The notes under the pieces: generated by a model
Databases searched by the model: none
Seen by the model: only the letters and a program-made list of their open reading frames with translations
Told to the model about the DNA's origin: nothing
Program-made: the position numbers and the translations under genes
Shown here: positions 1 to 12,626 of the stretch, piece by piece
Layout of the letters: every line of letters starts with the position of its first letter
How positions within the stretch are numbered: position 1 is the first letter of the stretch
NCBI GenBank assembly: GCA_044375105.1
Contig: JBILNK010000033.1
Coordinates: forward strand, 1-29,928
Source: JBIKLM01 sp044375105
Lineage (GTDB): Bacteria > Planctomycetota > UBA1135 > GCA-002686595
DNA length: 29,928 nucleotides
Direction of reading: 5' to 3'

Positions 1-1223
<1,223 letters not shown>

Positions 1224-1243
1224 GCGGATAGCTAGACCTGACC

Positions 1244-1263
1244 CGCCATGCCTCGGTATGGCG
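1244..1263 (+). other. Hairpin just after 16S in the spacer
   Basis: CGCCAT and ATGGCG form a 6-bp stem around an 8-nt loop, 24 bases past the 16S 3' end. It may take part in folding or processing of the rRNA precursor, but this is inference. The rest of the spacer from 1221 to 1458 shows no gene. Confidence 0.35.
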
Positions 1264-1458
1264 CTCTGCACTCCTTCTAAGGTCGCGCAGAGGGCGGCAT
1301 CGCCGCTGGATCAGCGCGAGCATAGGAATGCTTGCTTGGATTCTTGGGCCACCCTTTCTTACATCAGCCTGCAACCAGGTCCTCTGGTTCGCTGCACCTC
1401 CCAGGCGGCGCCAGACTCCAGATCCCTGCATGTGCGCCCCGGGCGCTCTCCAGGTCCG

Positions 1459-1535
1459 GGGCCTGTAGCTCAGTTGGTTAGAGCGTCCGCCTGATAAGCG
1501 GGAGGTCGTTGGTTCAAATCCAATCAGGCCCACCA
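1459..1535 (+). tRNA. tRNA-Ile (anticodon GAT)
   Basis: A 77-nt cloverleaf with acceptor strands GGGCCTG (1459-1465) and CAGGCCC (1525-1531), the D-loop element TAGCTCAGTTGGTTAGAGC, anticodon GAT at 1493-1495 and T-arm GGTTCAAATCC. Discriminator A1532 is followed by a genome-encoded CCA at 1533-1535. It sits in the 16S-23S spacer, its usual place, and would be released from the rRNA precursor by RNase P at the 5' side. Confidence 0.97.
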
Positions 1536-1659
1536 CCTGGACCCCTGGGCTCTGCCTTGGGCAGTGTGGTGGCACCCGGAGCCTAGAGCTTCGGGCCCGC
1601 CAGGGATAGGGCCACCGCGACATAGGACCTCGAGAGCTGGGTCGACTCGCTCCGTACAA

Positions 1660-1732
1660 GGGGGCGTAGCTCAGCTGGTAGAGCACCTGGTTTGCAACCA
1701 GGGGGTCATGGGTTCGAGTCCCTTCGCCTCCA
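1660..1732 (+). tRNA. tRNA-Ala (anticodon TGC)
   Basis: A 73-nt cloverleaf with acceptor strands GGGGGCG (1660-1666) and CGCCTCC (1725-1731), anticodon TGC at 1693-1695 and T-arm GGTTCGAGTCC. The third acceptor pair is G-U, the classic identity element read by alanyl-tRNA synthetase. The discriminator A1732 is followed by GAC, so CCA is not encoded and must be added by a nucleotidyltransferase, unlike the tRNA-Ile just upstream. Confidence 0.97.
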
Positions 1733-1779
1733 GACCCCCCCTCGTTCGGCTCAACCGACCAGGTAGCAGGCATGATCAC

Positions 1780-1816
1780 CGAAGAAGGCTCCGCCTCCTT
1801 CGGGCTCTTTGAAAAC
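1780..1816 (+). promoter_or_regulatory. boxB-like hairpin and boxA antitermination site before 23S
   Basis: CGAAGAAGG (1780-1788) and CCTCCTTCG (1794-1802) pair with one mismatch around a 5-nt loop. Directly after comes GCTCTTTGAAAAC (1804-1816), close to the bacterial boxA consensus TGCTCTTTAA. In rRNA operons this pair recruits Nus factors that keep RNA polymerase from terminating early. Assignment is by pattern and position. Confidence 0.65.
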
Positions 1817-1817
1817 A

Positions 1818-1831
1818 AGGTGAGTTGGAAA
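1818..1831 (+). other. 23S precursor processing stem, left strand
   Basis: AGGTGAGTTGGAAA is a perfect reverse complement of 4887-4900. The two strands bracket 23S, so they would form a 14-bp helix, the kind cut by RNase III to free pre-23S rRNA. Confidence 0.8.
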
Positions 1832-1864
1832 TGTGGCAACAAGCAACCAGTTCGAAAGGACTTA

Positions 1865-4831
<2,967 letters not shown>

Positions 4832-4886
4832 CCTTTTCCTTGCTCGTTATGCGAGCAACGAACAGGATCGGTTGCGAAGTTTCCCG

Positions 4887-4900
4887 TTTCCAACTCACCT
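4887..4900 (+). other. 23S precursor processing stem, right strand
   Basis: TTTCCAACTCACCT is the perfect partner of 1818-1831, placed 56 bases after the 23S end and before 5S. Confidence 0.8.
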
Positions 4901-4935
4901 CCCCCTCAGCACAGCCTGCTGGCTGTGCCACCGTA

Positions 4936-5045
4936 ATCCCGGTGTCAATGAGCTCCTGGAAATACCCGTTCCCATTCCGAACACGGTCGTCAAGCAGGAG
5001 CTGCCGATGATAGTGCATCAGCGCGAAAGTAGGTATCGCCGGGGT
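4936..5045 (+). rRNA. rrf: 5S ribosomal RNA
   Basis: About 110 nt. The core wording CCCGTTCCCATTCCGAACAC (4966-4985) and the GAAAGTAGGTATCGCC end are standard 5S. Bases 4937-4944 pair with 5037-5044 as stem I, with two G-U pairs. It lies 104 bases after 23S and is co-transcribed. The ends may be off by one or two bases. Confidence 0.92.
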
Positions 5046-5050
5046 CTCTT

Positions 5051-5080
5051 AGCGGGCCGTCCTCCGGGGCGGCCCGCTTT
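5051..5080 (+). terminator. Rho-independent terminator of the rRNA operon
   Basis: AGCGGGCCG (5051-5059) and CGGCCCGCT (5070-5078) form a perfect 9-bp stem around a 10-nt loop, followed by TTTCATTT. It starts 5 bases after 5S. The T-tract is short and broken, but the stem is strong. Confidence 0.8.
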
Positions 5081-5666
5081 CATTTCCCGGACAAATTGGT
5101 TCATCGCTCCCCTGCGAATCCGACCCTGTGGGTGTTGGCGAGGGACTGGCGGTGCCTCTGTCTGGAAGGTGACCTGCAATTCTCTTATGGCAAGCGCCAG
5201 GAGGAAGTGCCGCGCTTGCGCCAGCGGCGACACCGCTTGCTGCGGCGACCGACCTGAGACCGTTCCACAGGACTCAGAAGAGCTTGCTGGTTGTGAGCCA
5301 CCACCAGGGGAAAGGGCTCTTCCTTGCCGCTACGGAGCTTGACGACCTGCGGGCGGGCTGCTTTCCATGCGACCGATGCATGGTGTCCAAAGACGATCGG
5401 CCCGGTTGCTTGCTCACCTCGGGTGCAACACGGTCGGCTTGCCGGTACCCGTCTTCGTGCCTTGCGCCCTGAACGTCTCGTGGGGCGCTGTCGGTCGGTT
5501 CCACCCGCTTCAGGACCGTGGCAGCCCGGAGGAGGCTATCGCCAGCTGAACGGCAGGGCAGTGGCCGTACTGCGCAAATCCACTGCTCTCGCCCAGATAG
5601 CGGTTGTTGAACCAGTGCTCGATGTCGGTGGGGCCGTTCATGCCCGAGACCGATTAGCGAAAGCTG
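5081..5666. other. Gene-free stretch between the rRNA terminator and lexA
   Basis: About 590 bases. Open frames on the plus strand here run through 5S or show no familiar protein pattern. The only item noted is the palindrome GGTTGTTGAACC at 5622-5633, 34 bases past the lexA stop codon. Nothing else is recognised. Confidence 0.6.
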
Positions 5667-6287
5667 TCAGCTGCGGCGTACCTGGCGGATCACTCCGGTG
5701 AGGACGCCGTGGACCTCGATCGAATCAAGAATCACCGGCTGCATGCTCGCGTTGGCGGGTTCCAAGCGGACCCGGCCGTCTGGGAGGGGCACATAGCGTT
5801 TCAGGGTTGCGTCGCCCTCGGGCAGGACCGCGACGACGATGTCTCGCGGCTGCGGGTTCTTGCGCGCCTCGACCAAGACCAGGTCGCCATCGTGGATGCC
5901 CTCCTCGATCATGGAGTCGCCCTGAACCCGGAGGGCGTAGACCTCGCTTCCGGGCGGAACCATCTGAGATAGGTCGAACAGTTCGAGATCTTCCAATGCT
6001 TCGATCGGCCTGCCCGCTGCGATACGGCCGCGGATCCAGACCCCAGCGGGCCGCTCTTCTGTGACGGGGGCATCGACCGGGAAGATGCCTCGACTGATGC
6101 CCTTTTGAGAGCGGCGGATCAGGCCTTTGCGCTCGAGCTCGGCCACATGGCCGAAGATCGTGACCTTGTTGAGGTCGAAGTGTCGCGCGACCTCTTCCAG
6201 CGTCGGGCTCAACCCGTGGTCCGAAGCGAACTGACGGTAATAGTCGAGGATTTGGCGCTGGCGCTTGGTCAGGGGAGGCTGTTGCAT
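5667..6287 (-). CDS. lexA: LexA SOS-response repressor and autoprotease
   Basis: Represses DNA-repair genes and cleaves itself when bound by RecA on single-stranded DNA. The 206-residue product has the usual length. Residues 6-65 form the winged-helix DNA-binding domain (TKRQRQILDYYRQF start). The cleavage site is A91-G92 in GRIAAGRP. The S24 peptidase domain shows the catalytic Ser125 in GDSM and Lys163 in TLKRY. The ATG at 6285-6287 was chosen because the family begins with this MxxxLTKRQ pattern. A longer frame to 6356 adds a low-complexity tail. No Shine-Dalgarno is visible. The gene stands alone, reading toward the rRNA operon. Both catalytic residues and the scissile bond are intact, so it should be functional. 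Confidence 0.96.
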   Translation of the reverse strand: MQQPPLTKRQRQILDYYRQFASDHGLSPTLEEVARHFDLNKVTIFGHVAELERKGLIRRSQKGISRGIFPVDAPVTEERPAGVWIRGRIAAGRPIEALEDLELFDLSQMVPPGSEVYALRVQGDSMIEEGIHDGDLVLVEARKNPQPRDIVVAVLPEGDATLKRYVPLPDGRVRLEPANASMQPVILDSIEVHGVLTGVIRQVRRS

Positions 6288-6614
6288 CGGGTGCGATCTG
6301 GAAGATGGGCTCGAGGGTGCTGCGTGGCAGGGCGATGGTTGTTCGACCGCCCGCATCCGGACTTCGGTGTCGTGCCGTCGATCCGGGGCCGAGCAACGGA
6401 GGAAGTGTCGGTCGGGGTTTCGTTCTGGGCGGCGATGGATCGCCGTGGTGCTGCCACCGGGGGAAGCGATCGTCCTGCCAGCGCGCAGCGACTGCTGTGG
6501 GCCTAGGAATCGTGACGTTTCAGCCTCTGCGCCGCATGGGGGTGTCCCAGGGCATGCTGACGGGCAGATGTGGCCGCTAGGGCTGCTCCCGGGGTCGACT
6601 CCATCGTCAGCCGG
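6288..6614. other. lexA upstream region
   Basis: A 327-base stretch without a gene. GGTTGTTCGACC at 6337-6348 lies 50 bases upstream of the lexA start and resembles GGTTGTTGAACC downstream of lexA, so it could be an operator. This is weak, since the Planctomycetota LexA motif is not known to me with certainty. No clear -10/-35 pair was found. Confidence 0.3.
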
Positions 6615-7181
6615 TCAGATCAGCAGTGCCCCGCCAAGAAATAGCAGGAAGGCCAGAAGGGTGGTCGCTTCGGAGAGCGTCTCGGCAATCAGGCTGCGAG
6701 GCCGGCCCGAGGCGTTGGCCAGGGTTCCTGCCGCGGGTCGCACCCGGACCGGATCGCTGTGGGGTTCCGCCGGCGGGACCCCGAGGGACATGCCGACAGG
6801 GGCCAGGTGCCCGCGGTGGGGACGTGTCAGCGGACTGGCCACCAAGGCCGAAGGCCGGTTCCTCTCGCCCATGGTCAGCCGCTGCGGATTCGATCCTCTT
6901 CGATCGGACATGGTCGCGAGGCGGTCTGCGAGTTGGGATCGGTTCGGTCCTGGAGCGGCTCCTTGGGGCTTGCCGCCTTTGCTCACTGAATTCACCGGGG
7001 ACGCGGCATCGGTGGGAGGCCGCAGGTTGGAGTTGCAAAAGCCGCTCAATGCCTCCAGGGACCGGTGTGCGCCGGTCCGGAGGTTCTGCAGCCTGCGGTC
7101 TAGCTCGTGCCAGCGGCGTCGGGACTGGTCCCGTCTGAACTTCACATCCTCCAGCACGGAGGCGAGGGTCATGGTGCTCAT
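6615..7181 (-). CDS. Hypothetical protein with a C-terminal membrane anchor
   Basis: Not recognised. From the ATG at 7179-7181 the product is 188 residues. The first 45 residues are charged and helix-prone, with many Arg and Glu. The middle is a Pro/Gly/Arg-rich linker. The last 18 residues are strongly hydrophobic (LLAFLLFLGGALLI end), like a tail anchor. Codon third positions in the first third are mostly G or C, as in neighbouring true genes, which favours a real gene. The open frame extends further upstream to 7628 but becomes low-complexity there. There is no Shine-Dalgarno. It lies 327 bases upstream of lexA on the same strand. It could be a chance frame in GC-rich DNA. Confidence 0.4.
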   Translation of the reverse strand: MSTMTLASVLEDVKFRRDQSRRRWHELDRRLQNLRTGAHRSLEALSGFCNSNLRPPTDAASPVNSVSKGGKPQGAAPGPNRSQLADRLATMSDRRGSNPQRLTMGERNRPSALVASPLTRPHRGHLAPVGMSLGVPPAEPHSDPVRVRPAAGTLANASGRPRSLIAETLSEATTLLAFLLFLGGALLI

Positions 7182-8584
7182 GGGCTTCGGGGAGGAGGAG
7201 GTGGCTTGGGTGGGATCTGGCTCTGGCTCATTTCGAGCCGGTGGGATGGCCCGTGGCTTGCTGGTGTGGGCGTAGCGGGTCTCTTCGAAGCTGGGTCGCC
7301 GGTAGTGGCAGGGGGGATCGCGCTGCCGAGGTCCGGAGGCTTTCCAGACTCGTGGAGGCTTCGTGTGGTCCCGACTGGCTGGTTCCCTTTCCGGACCTCG
7401 GCTTCGTTGGCAGCGTCGTGAGCGGGGCTTGCCGTGTCGCAGGGGGGGCCGGTCGTCGCATTGGCCTGGACCAGCACAGCGGGGCCTTCGGTGCTTCTGG
7501 GGGCGGGGGGAGAGACAGGAGGGGCAGCCTGGTTCGGCAGACGATCGTGGACGCTGCGCCCGTCGATCGGTCTGTGCTCCGTTAGGAGAACAGAACCCAA
7601 ACCTAATCGGAATCCAGGACCCGAACAAGACCCGAATCCGCCGGCTTGCCTGCCTTCCCTCCAGGGAGAATCAGACCCAGGGTCCCCGGGTACCCCCCCG
7701 GTCCGAGTCGAGGTCCGGGTTCGGCCGGGAGTCTGTCCCCGCAAGGCCCTGCCGCAAGCCCCCGCAGGCCGTTGCCCAGTCCAGGGGCCGGCGCGAGCTT
7801 TCGAAGGCTCGAGGCGCCTTTCAAGTGGCCAGCACACTTGGTAGGTACGAAGGCGGCCCGCGCTAGATCCACCCCCGGGGTCCGCGGAGCCCGTTTTCCA
7901 CGAGCCCCTGGCGGCCCGAGGGGGAAGCAACCCGAGCTGCGCCCCGGGACCGAGCCCAGCGCTGCGCAAGCCCTTGGGCCCCCCTGGCATCGGCGCAGCT
8001 CGGGGGGGGAGGGGGCGGCAGGAGGGAATCGTCGAATCGCGGAAGCCTGAATGCGGTCGATCCCGGTGCAGAGGCCAGGGGCAGACGCGACGCCAGGGGA
8101 TGAGCCTGCCTGACCGGCCAGCTTCAGCAGCAGGCCCACTCGAACCGGGGTCAGGCAAGCAACGGATCACAGTCTCCGGGTACCCATCGCCCCCCCCCGG
8201 AAGTGTTCCCTGTGGATCGGGGGTGGGCGGAGAGCGCGCCCCGGGCGCCGTCGCGCTTCGGTTCCAGTCAACCGGCGAGCCGCAGGCGGCTGGGCTGGCA
8301 GGCCCTCGAGCGGCCGGTAGCTTGGGGATCGCTGCCGGCGTGCCCAGCACGGAGGGTGGACCGACCCACGGCGACCCGCCCTCGGCCAGGCCTTTCGCTC
8401 CCGGAGACAGCGCGGCTCGATCGGCTTGCGCTTTGCTGCCTGGACATGCGGTTGGCAACCTTCGGTGTCGCGAGCGGGGGCAGGGCCGCTGAAGGTGTCA
8501 GGGTCCCGAAGCTCCGGTCTGGGCCCGGGGCGGCCGGGGTCCTATTACCCTGTGGGCCGGCCTGCTTACCGGCTTCCCTCTCCA
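7182..8584. other. 1.4-kb GC-rich stretch with no convincing gene
   Basis: Several long frames are open on both strands, but all are Pro/Gly/Arg/Ala-rich with no family pattern, as expected in DNA of this composition. Long G or C runs are common (for example at 7996-8003 and 8188-8200). TATTAC at 8542-8547 could be a -10 element for nadB, but no good -35 is seen. No tRNA, riboswitch or repeat array is recognised. Confidence 0.55.
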
Positions 8585-10270
8585 TTGGTTCAACACGAGT
8601 TCTCCCTGGACCTTCCCGCGCGCCTGGCCGGAGTCGATCTGCGTCGGCTGGCCCTGTACCGCTTCGACGTCCTGGTCATCGGCGGGGGGGTAGCGGGTGC
8701 CTCGGCAGCCCTGGCCGCGGCCGCTGCCGGCGCCGAGGTGGCCCTGGTTGCCAAGGCCGACCTCGAGGAGTCCAACACCCTCTACGCTCAGGGCGGCATC
8801 GCCGCGGTTTTCGGACCCGAGGACTCCTTCTCCGCTCATCTGAAGGACACCCTCGCCGTGGGGTGCGGTTTGTGCGAGGAGCCGGTGGTCGAACGGGTGG
8901 TGCAGGGCGGCCCTGCGGCTGTGGAGCAGCTGCTGAGCTGGGGTGCCGGCTTCGATCGCGCCGGGGGGGGAGGCCTGGCGCTCTCGCGTGAGGGCGGGCA
9001 CAGCCACGCCCGGGTCCTGCACGCGGGGGGGGATGCCACGGGCCGGGAGGTGCAGCGCACGCTCGTTGCCCGTATCGAGAGCCAGGCGCGCATCAGCCCC
9101 TTCCCGCGGCTGTTCGTCGTCGACCTGCTGAGGGACGATCGCGGCGGGGTCTGCGGAGCCCTGTGCGCCAACGCCGCGGGCGAGCGATTCGGCATGACCG
9201 CGAGCCAGGTCATCCTGGCCACCGGTGGGGGCGGACAGCTGTACCGCGAGACGACCAACCCAGTGATCGCGACCGCCGACGGGGTGGCCCTCGCCCTGAG
9301 GGCCGGAGCCGCCCTGCGCGACCTCGAGTTCTTCCAATTCCACCCGACCTGCCTCTACATCGCCGGCGCCGCGCGGGTTCTGATCAGCGAGATCGTCAGG
9401 GGCAACGGGGGAGTCCTGCGGGACAAGTTCGGCGAGCGCTTCATGCCCCGCTTCCACCCCGACGCCGAGCTGGCGCCTCGCGATGTGGTCAGCCGGGCTG
9501 TGGCTCAGCGCATGGCTGAGACCGAGGACACCAACGTCTATCTCGACCTGTCCAGCGTGCCTGGAGATCCGCACCGGCTGTTCCCCAGCATCAGCCGCAC
9601 CTGCGGCTTCTTCGGCATCGACATCGCCAAGCAGCCGATTCCCGTCCGTCCGGGCCTGCATTACATGGTCGGGGGCGTTCAGACCGATGGGGATGGAGCC
9701 ACCGAAGTGCCCGGGTTGTGGGCTGTCGGTGAATGCGCGAGTTCGGGCCTGCACGGCGCCAATCGCATGGGGTCCAACTCCCTACTGGAGGGCCTGGTGC
9801 TGGGCCAGCGCTGCGGTGCCGCAGCGGCGGCTGCGGTGCGCGAGGTGCGCCGCGCCGCGATCCCCAAAGTGCCCTCTCCCGCCGCCGCTCCGGAAACCGA
9901 GCTGCGCGTCAACCTCGACGACGTCACCTATTCGCTCAAGTCGCTCATGTGGCGACAGATGGGCGTCGTGCGCGCCAGGGAGCCCATGCTCGACGCCCTG
10001 GCGAAAGTGGATCTGTGGGCCCGGGCGGTCGAACGCCTGGCCGCCCCGGCGATCGCCACCCACGAGCTGCTCAACATGCTGACCGTGGCCCGCACGGCGA
10101 TCACCTGCGCCCTGATGCGGGAGGAAAGCCGCGGCGTCCATCACCGCAGCGACCATCCCAAGCCGGACACCCTTGCTACCCACAGCGTCGTGAGGCCGCG
10201 TCTCCAGGACGGGCGCATCTGCGGCTTGACGCTGTCGCGCCCGCCTGTCGGCGCGGAGCCGAAGGACTGA
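8585..10270 (+). CDS. nadB: L-aspartate oxidase
   Basis: FAD enzyme that oxidises L-aspartate to iminoaspartate, the first step of de novo NAD synthesis; NadA then makes quinolinate. The product is 561 residues from the TTG at 8585, close to the family's usual 530-550. Seen are the FAD-binding GGGVAG at 33-38, the flavin-site SNTLYAQGGIAA, the substrate-region arginine in SEIVRGNGG, HYMVGGV, and the C-terminal FAD motif GLHGANRMGSNSLLEG. The TTG start leaves about 27 residues before the FAD fold, as in relatives. An ATG far upstream (8426) would add an unlikely tail, and an in-frame GTG is also possible. nadA is not adjacent. The coding sequence holds G runs of 7, 8 and 8 bases. Confidence 0.94.
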   Translation: MVQHEFSLDLPARLAGVDLRRLALYRFDVLVIGGGVAGASAALAAAAAGAEVALVAKADLEESNTLYAQGGIAAVFGPEDSFSAHLKDTLAVGCGLCEEPVVERVVQGGPAAVEQLLSWGAGFDRAGGGGLALSREGGHSHARVLHAGGDATGREVQRTLVARIESQARISPFPRLFVVDLLRDDRGGVCGALCANAAGERFGMTASQVILATGGGGQLYRETTNPVIATADGVALALRAGAALRDLEFFQFHPTCLYIAGAARVLISEIVRGNGGVLRDKFGERFMPRFHPDAELAPRDVVSRAVAQRMAETEDTNVYLDLSSVPGDPHRLFPSISRTCGFFGIDIAKQPIPVRPGLHYMVGGVQTDGDGATEVPGLWAVGECASSGLHGANRMGSNSLLEGLVLGQRCGAAAAAAVREVRRAAIPKVPSPAAAPETELRVNLDDVTYSLKSLMWRQMGVVRAREPMLDALAKVDLWARAVERLAAPAIATHELLNMLTVARTAITCALMREESRGVHHRSDHPKPDTLATHSVVRPRLQDGRICGLTLSRPPVGAEPKD

Positions 10271-10941
10271 GGAGCAGGGCAGCCCCCGACGGTTGCGAAG
10301 GAGCTCGCGCCGATAGGCGCCTGAATGCACAGGCCCGGAGCGACGGGACAGCGGATCCGGCCCCTCCCGCTCGAGGTTCGCAAGCGGTTCCGGTACGCAG
10401 ATTCCCCCCGGGCCCGGGTGCCCGGTGATTGATCGCGCCGCCGAACCCTGCCGACGCGCGATACGAGGCACTCGCTGTCGGCGGCTGGGCGCGGCGGCAT
10501 CTCGGTGAGCCAGAGCCGGGAGCCGCGCTGGGGCAGGCGAGCCTCCGCGCCGCCCCGATGCCCGGATCGGATCCATGGGGTTTCCTCCGACCAGCGGCGC
10601 CCGGCCCGCGAGCCTCCGGCTGCGGGTGGCCAGCCCCTTGAACCGCTCCGCCGGGCGCTCCTCTCCCGCGACGGTCCCGAGCCAAAGGCGCGACCGGGCC
10701 GCCCGAGTGCTAGCGCGGGTCTCCGGGCGGGGCGCTGCTCGGTCCGCCGCGGGGAGGTCGGCTTCCAGGTTTCAACGGGTCTCGGATGAGGTCGGAATCG
10801 CCCGCGGCCCCCAGCGGCCGATCGGGAGGCCGACCAAGGGGGTCTGCGCCGCCGCCTTGCGCTCCCGGCCGGCGCCGTGCGCTCTGGCGAGCTCGGCCAG
10901 GGGCGGAGCGAACTGTCTCCGTGCCTCCTTACACTGCTTCG
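10271..10941. other. Gene-free stretch between nadB and hflX
   Basis: About 670 bases of GC-rich DNA. Small frames on both strands are compositionally random. TACACT at 10930-10935, just before the chosen hflX start, could be a -10 element, giving a very short leader. No -35 was identified. Confidence 0.5.
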
Positions 10942-12345
10942 GTGAGCCGTCTGCCCCAAGACACCCAGCGTCCGCGCGAGCGCGCCTTGCTCTGCGGTCT
11001 GCTCGCGCCCGAGCAGGTCGAGGAGGCCGAGGGCCCCCTGAGCGAGGCTGCCGGACTCGTGCGCGCCGCGGGCAGCGATGTGATCGGTGAGCCGATCGTG
11101 CAGAAGAAGGCCTTGATCGATCCGGCCACGCTGCTCGGACGCGGCAAGGTGTCCGAGATCCGCCAGGAGGTCGAGCGCTGGCGCCCCGACGTGGTGGTCG
11201 TCGACAACGACCTCTCGCCCGCCCAGGTGCGCAATCTCGAGAAGGCCTGGGGGGTGCGGGTCGTGGATCGCTCCGAGTTGATTATGGACATCTTCGCCCG
11301 GCGTGCCCAGACGCGCCAGGCGCGTCTGCAGGTCGAGCTAGCGCAGTCCGAATACCTGATGCCGCGCCTGCGCCGCATGTGGACCCACCTCGAGCGCCTC
11401 GAAGGGGCGATCGGTACGCGCGGCCCCGGCGAAACCCAGCTGGAAACGGACCGACGCCTGATCAAGAACCGCATCGCGGAACTGCGCCGCGAGCTGCGCG
11501 AGATCGAGGCGCAGCGCAGCCGTCAAATCAAGACGCGCACCGAGGAGTTCACCGTCGGGCTGGTGGGCTATACCAACGCAGGCAAGTCGACCCTGCTGAA
11601 CCGGCTGACGGGCTCGGACGAGCTCGCGGCCGACATGCTCTTCGCGACCCTCGACACCCGCACGCGCCGCTGGATGCTCAAGGACGGCCGCCGGGTGTTG
11701 CTCTCCGACACGGTCGGGTTCCTGCAGCGCCTGCCCCACCACCTGGTGGCGTCGTTCCAGGCGACCCTCGACGAGGCGCTCAGCGTCGATCTGCTCCTGC
11801 ACATCGTGGATGCCTCCCATCCAGATGCCCTGGTGCAGCTTTCCGTGGTCGACAAGGTGCTTGCCGACCACTCGGGGCCGGGACGCTCCGAGGTGCTCGT
11901 GCTCAACAAGGTCGACCGGATGCCGGAGGGCTCGCCCCTGACCCAGTATGTCGTCAGCTCGGAACGCGAGGTCGTGTGGGTTTCGGCCCTGACCGGCAGG
12001 GGCTTGGACGAGCTAGACGCCATCGTGGCCCGCCACCTCGATCGTCGCTGCGTCACGGTGCGGCTGGTGGTGCCCTTCTCCGAGGGCGCCAGCCTGGCCG
12101 GCTTGAAGCGCGCTGGGGTGCTGCTCTCCGAGTCTCACGACGCAGAGCTGGGCTCGATCCTCGAGCTGCGCATCCCCGACCGCGAGCTCGGCAACCTGCT
12201 GCGCAAGGCCGGGCCCGGATTGACCTCCGAGGTGCTCGAGCCCGCCCTCGAGCCCTACCAGCCCGCGGATCCGCTCGAGGAGCGCTGGTTGGCGCGGGGC
12301 CGTCACCAGGGCGGTCCAGGAGCCGATCCGCAGGCGAGCTCCTGA
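10942..12345 (+). CDS. hflX: HflX, ribosome-associated GTPase
   Basis: Binds the 50S subunit or 70S ribosome and helps split stalled ribosomes under stress. The product is 467 residues. The N-terminal HflX domain (1-195) ends with the family signature RGPGETQLETDRR near 160-172 and a coiled-coil linker. The GTPase domain has G1 GYTNAGKST (210-217), G3 DTVGF (256-260), G4 NKVD (near 322) and the G5 region SALTG. A C-terminal domain follows. The GTG at 10942 (VSRLPQDTQRPRERALL) was chosen because similarity to the family begins here; another GTG lies at 10921. The next gene is convergent. All nucleotide-binding motifs are intact. Confidence 0.95.
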   Translation: MSRLPQDTQRPRERALLCGLLAPEQVEEAEGPLSEAAGLVRAAGSDVIGEPIVQKKALIDPATLLGRGKVSEIRQEVERWRPDVVVVDNDLSPAQVRNLEKAWGVRVVDRSELIMDIFARRAQTRQARLQVELAQSEYLMPRLRRMWTHLERLEGAIGTRGPGETQLETDRRLIKNRIAELRRELREIEAQRSRQIKTRTEEFTVGLVGYTNAGKSTLLNRLTGSDELAADMLFATLDTRTRRWMLKDGRRVLLSDTVGFLQRLPHHLVASFQATLDEALSVDLLLHIVDASHPDALVQLSVVDKVLADHSGPGRSEVLVLNKVDRMPEGSPLTQYVVSSEREVVWVSALTGRGLDELDAIVARHLDRRCVTVRLVVPFSEGASLAGLKRAGVLLSESHDAELGSILELRIPDRELGNLLRKAGPGLTSEVLEPALEPYQPADPLEERWLARGRHQGGPGADPQASS

Positions 12346-12369
12346 GCGGCGCTGGCGGGCGCCTGCCAC

Positions 12370-12405
12370 CCAGCTTTGGTGCTGGGGGGCTCGGGAAGAC
12401 CGAGC
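12370..12405. terminator. Two hairpins between convergent hflX and LysM genes
   Basis: CCAGC/GCTGG (12370-12385, 6-nt loop) and GCTCGG/CCGAGC (12389-12405, 5-nt loop) follow one another within the 281-base gap. They may slow transcription from both sides, but neither has a T-tract, so the terminator call is tentative. Confidence 0.3.
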
Positions 12406-12626
12406 AGCTCCCAAGTTTGGCAGCCCGCGCCAGCCGCGGCCAGGTGAGCGGCCGGATGCGCGCAGCCTTCGCGGGCTCCGGCCTGTCGCCAACGATCGGA
12501 GCGGGCTCAGGGATCGCTGGAGCTCAGGTCCCGTGCACAGCCGCCCGAGGGGCCAGCGCGGCGCAACCGAGTGGACGCCGAACGCCGACTCCCGCCGTGC
12601 TCACTCCATCAAACGGCGGTCCTGGA

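Noticed and set aside
7178..8458. Long 426-residue open frame on the minus strand
   Set aside because: It is Pro/Gly/Arg/Ser-rich throughout, matches no family, and overlaps equally random frames on the plus strand. Long chance frames are expected at this GC content.
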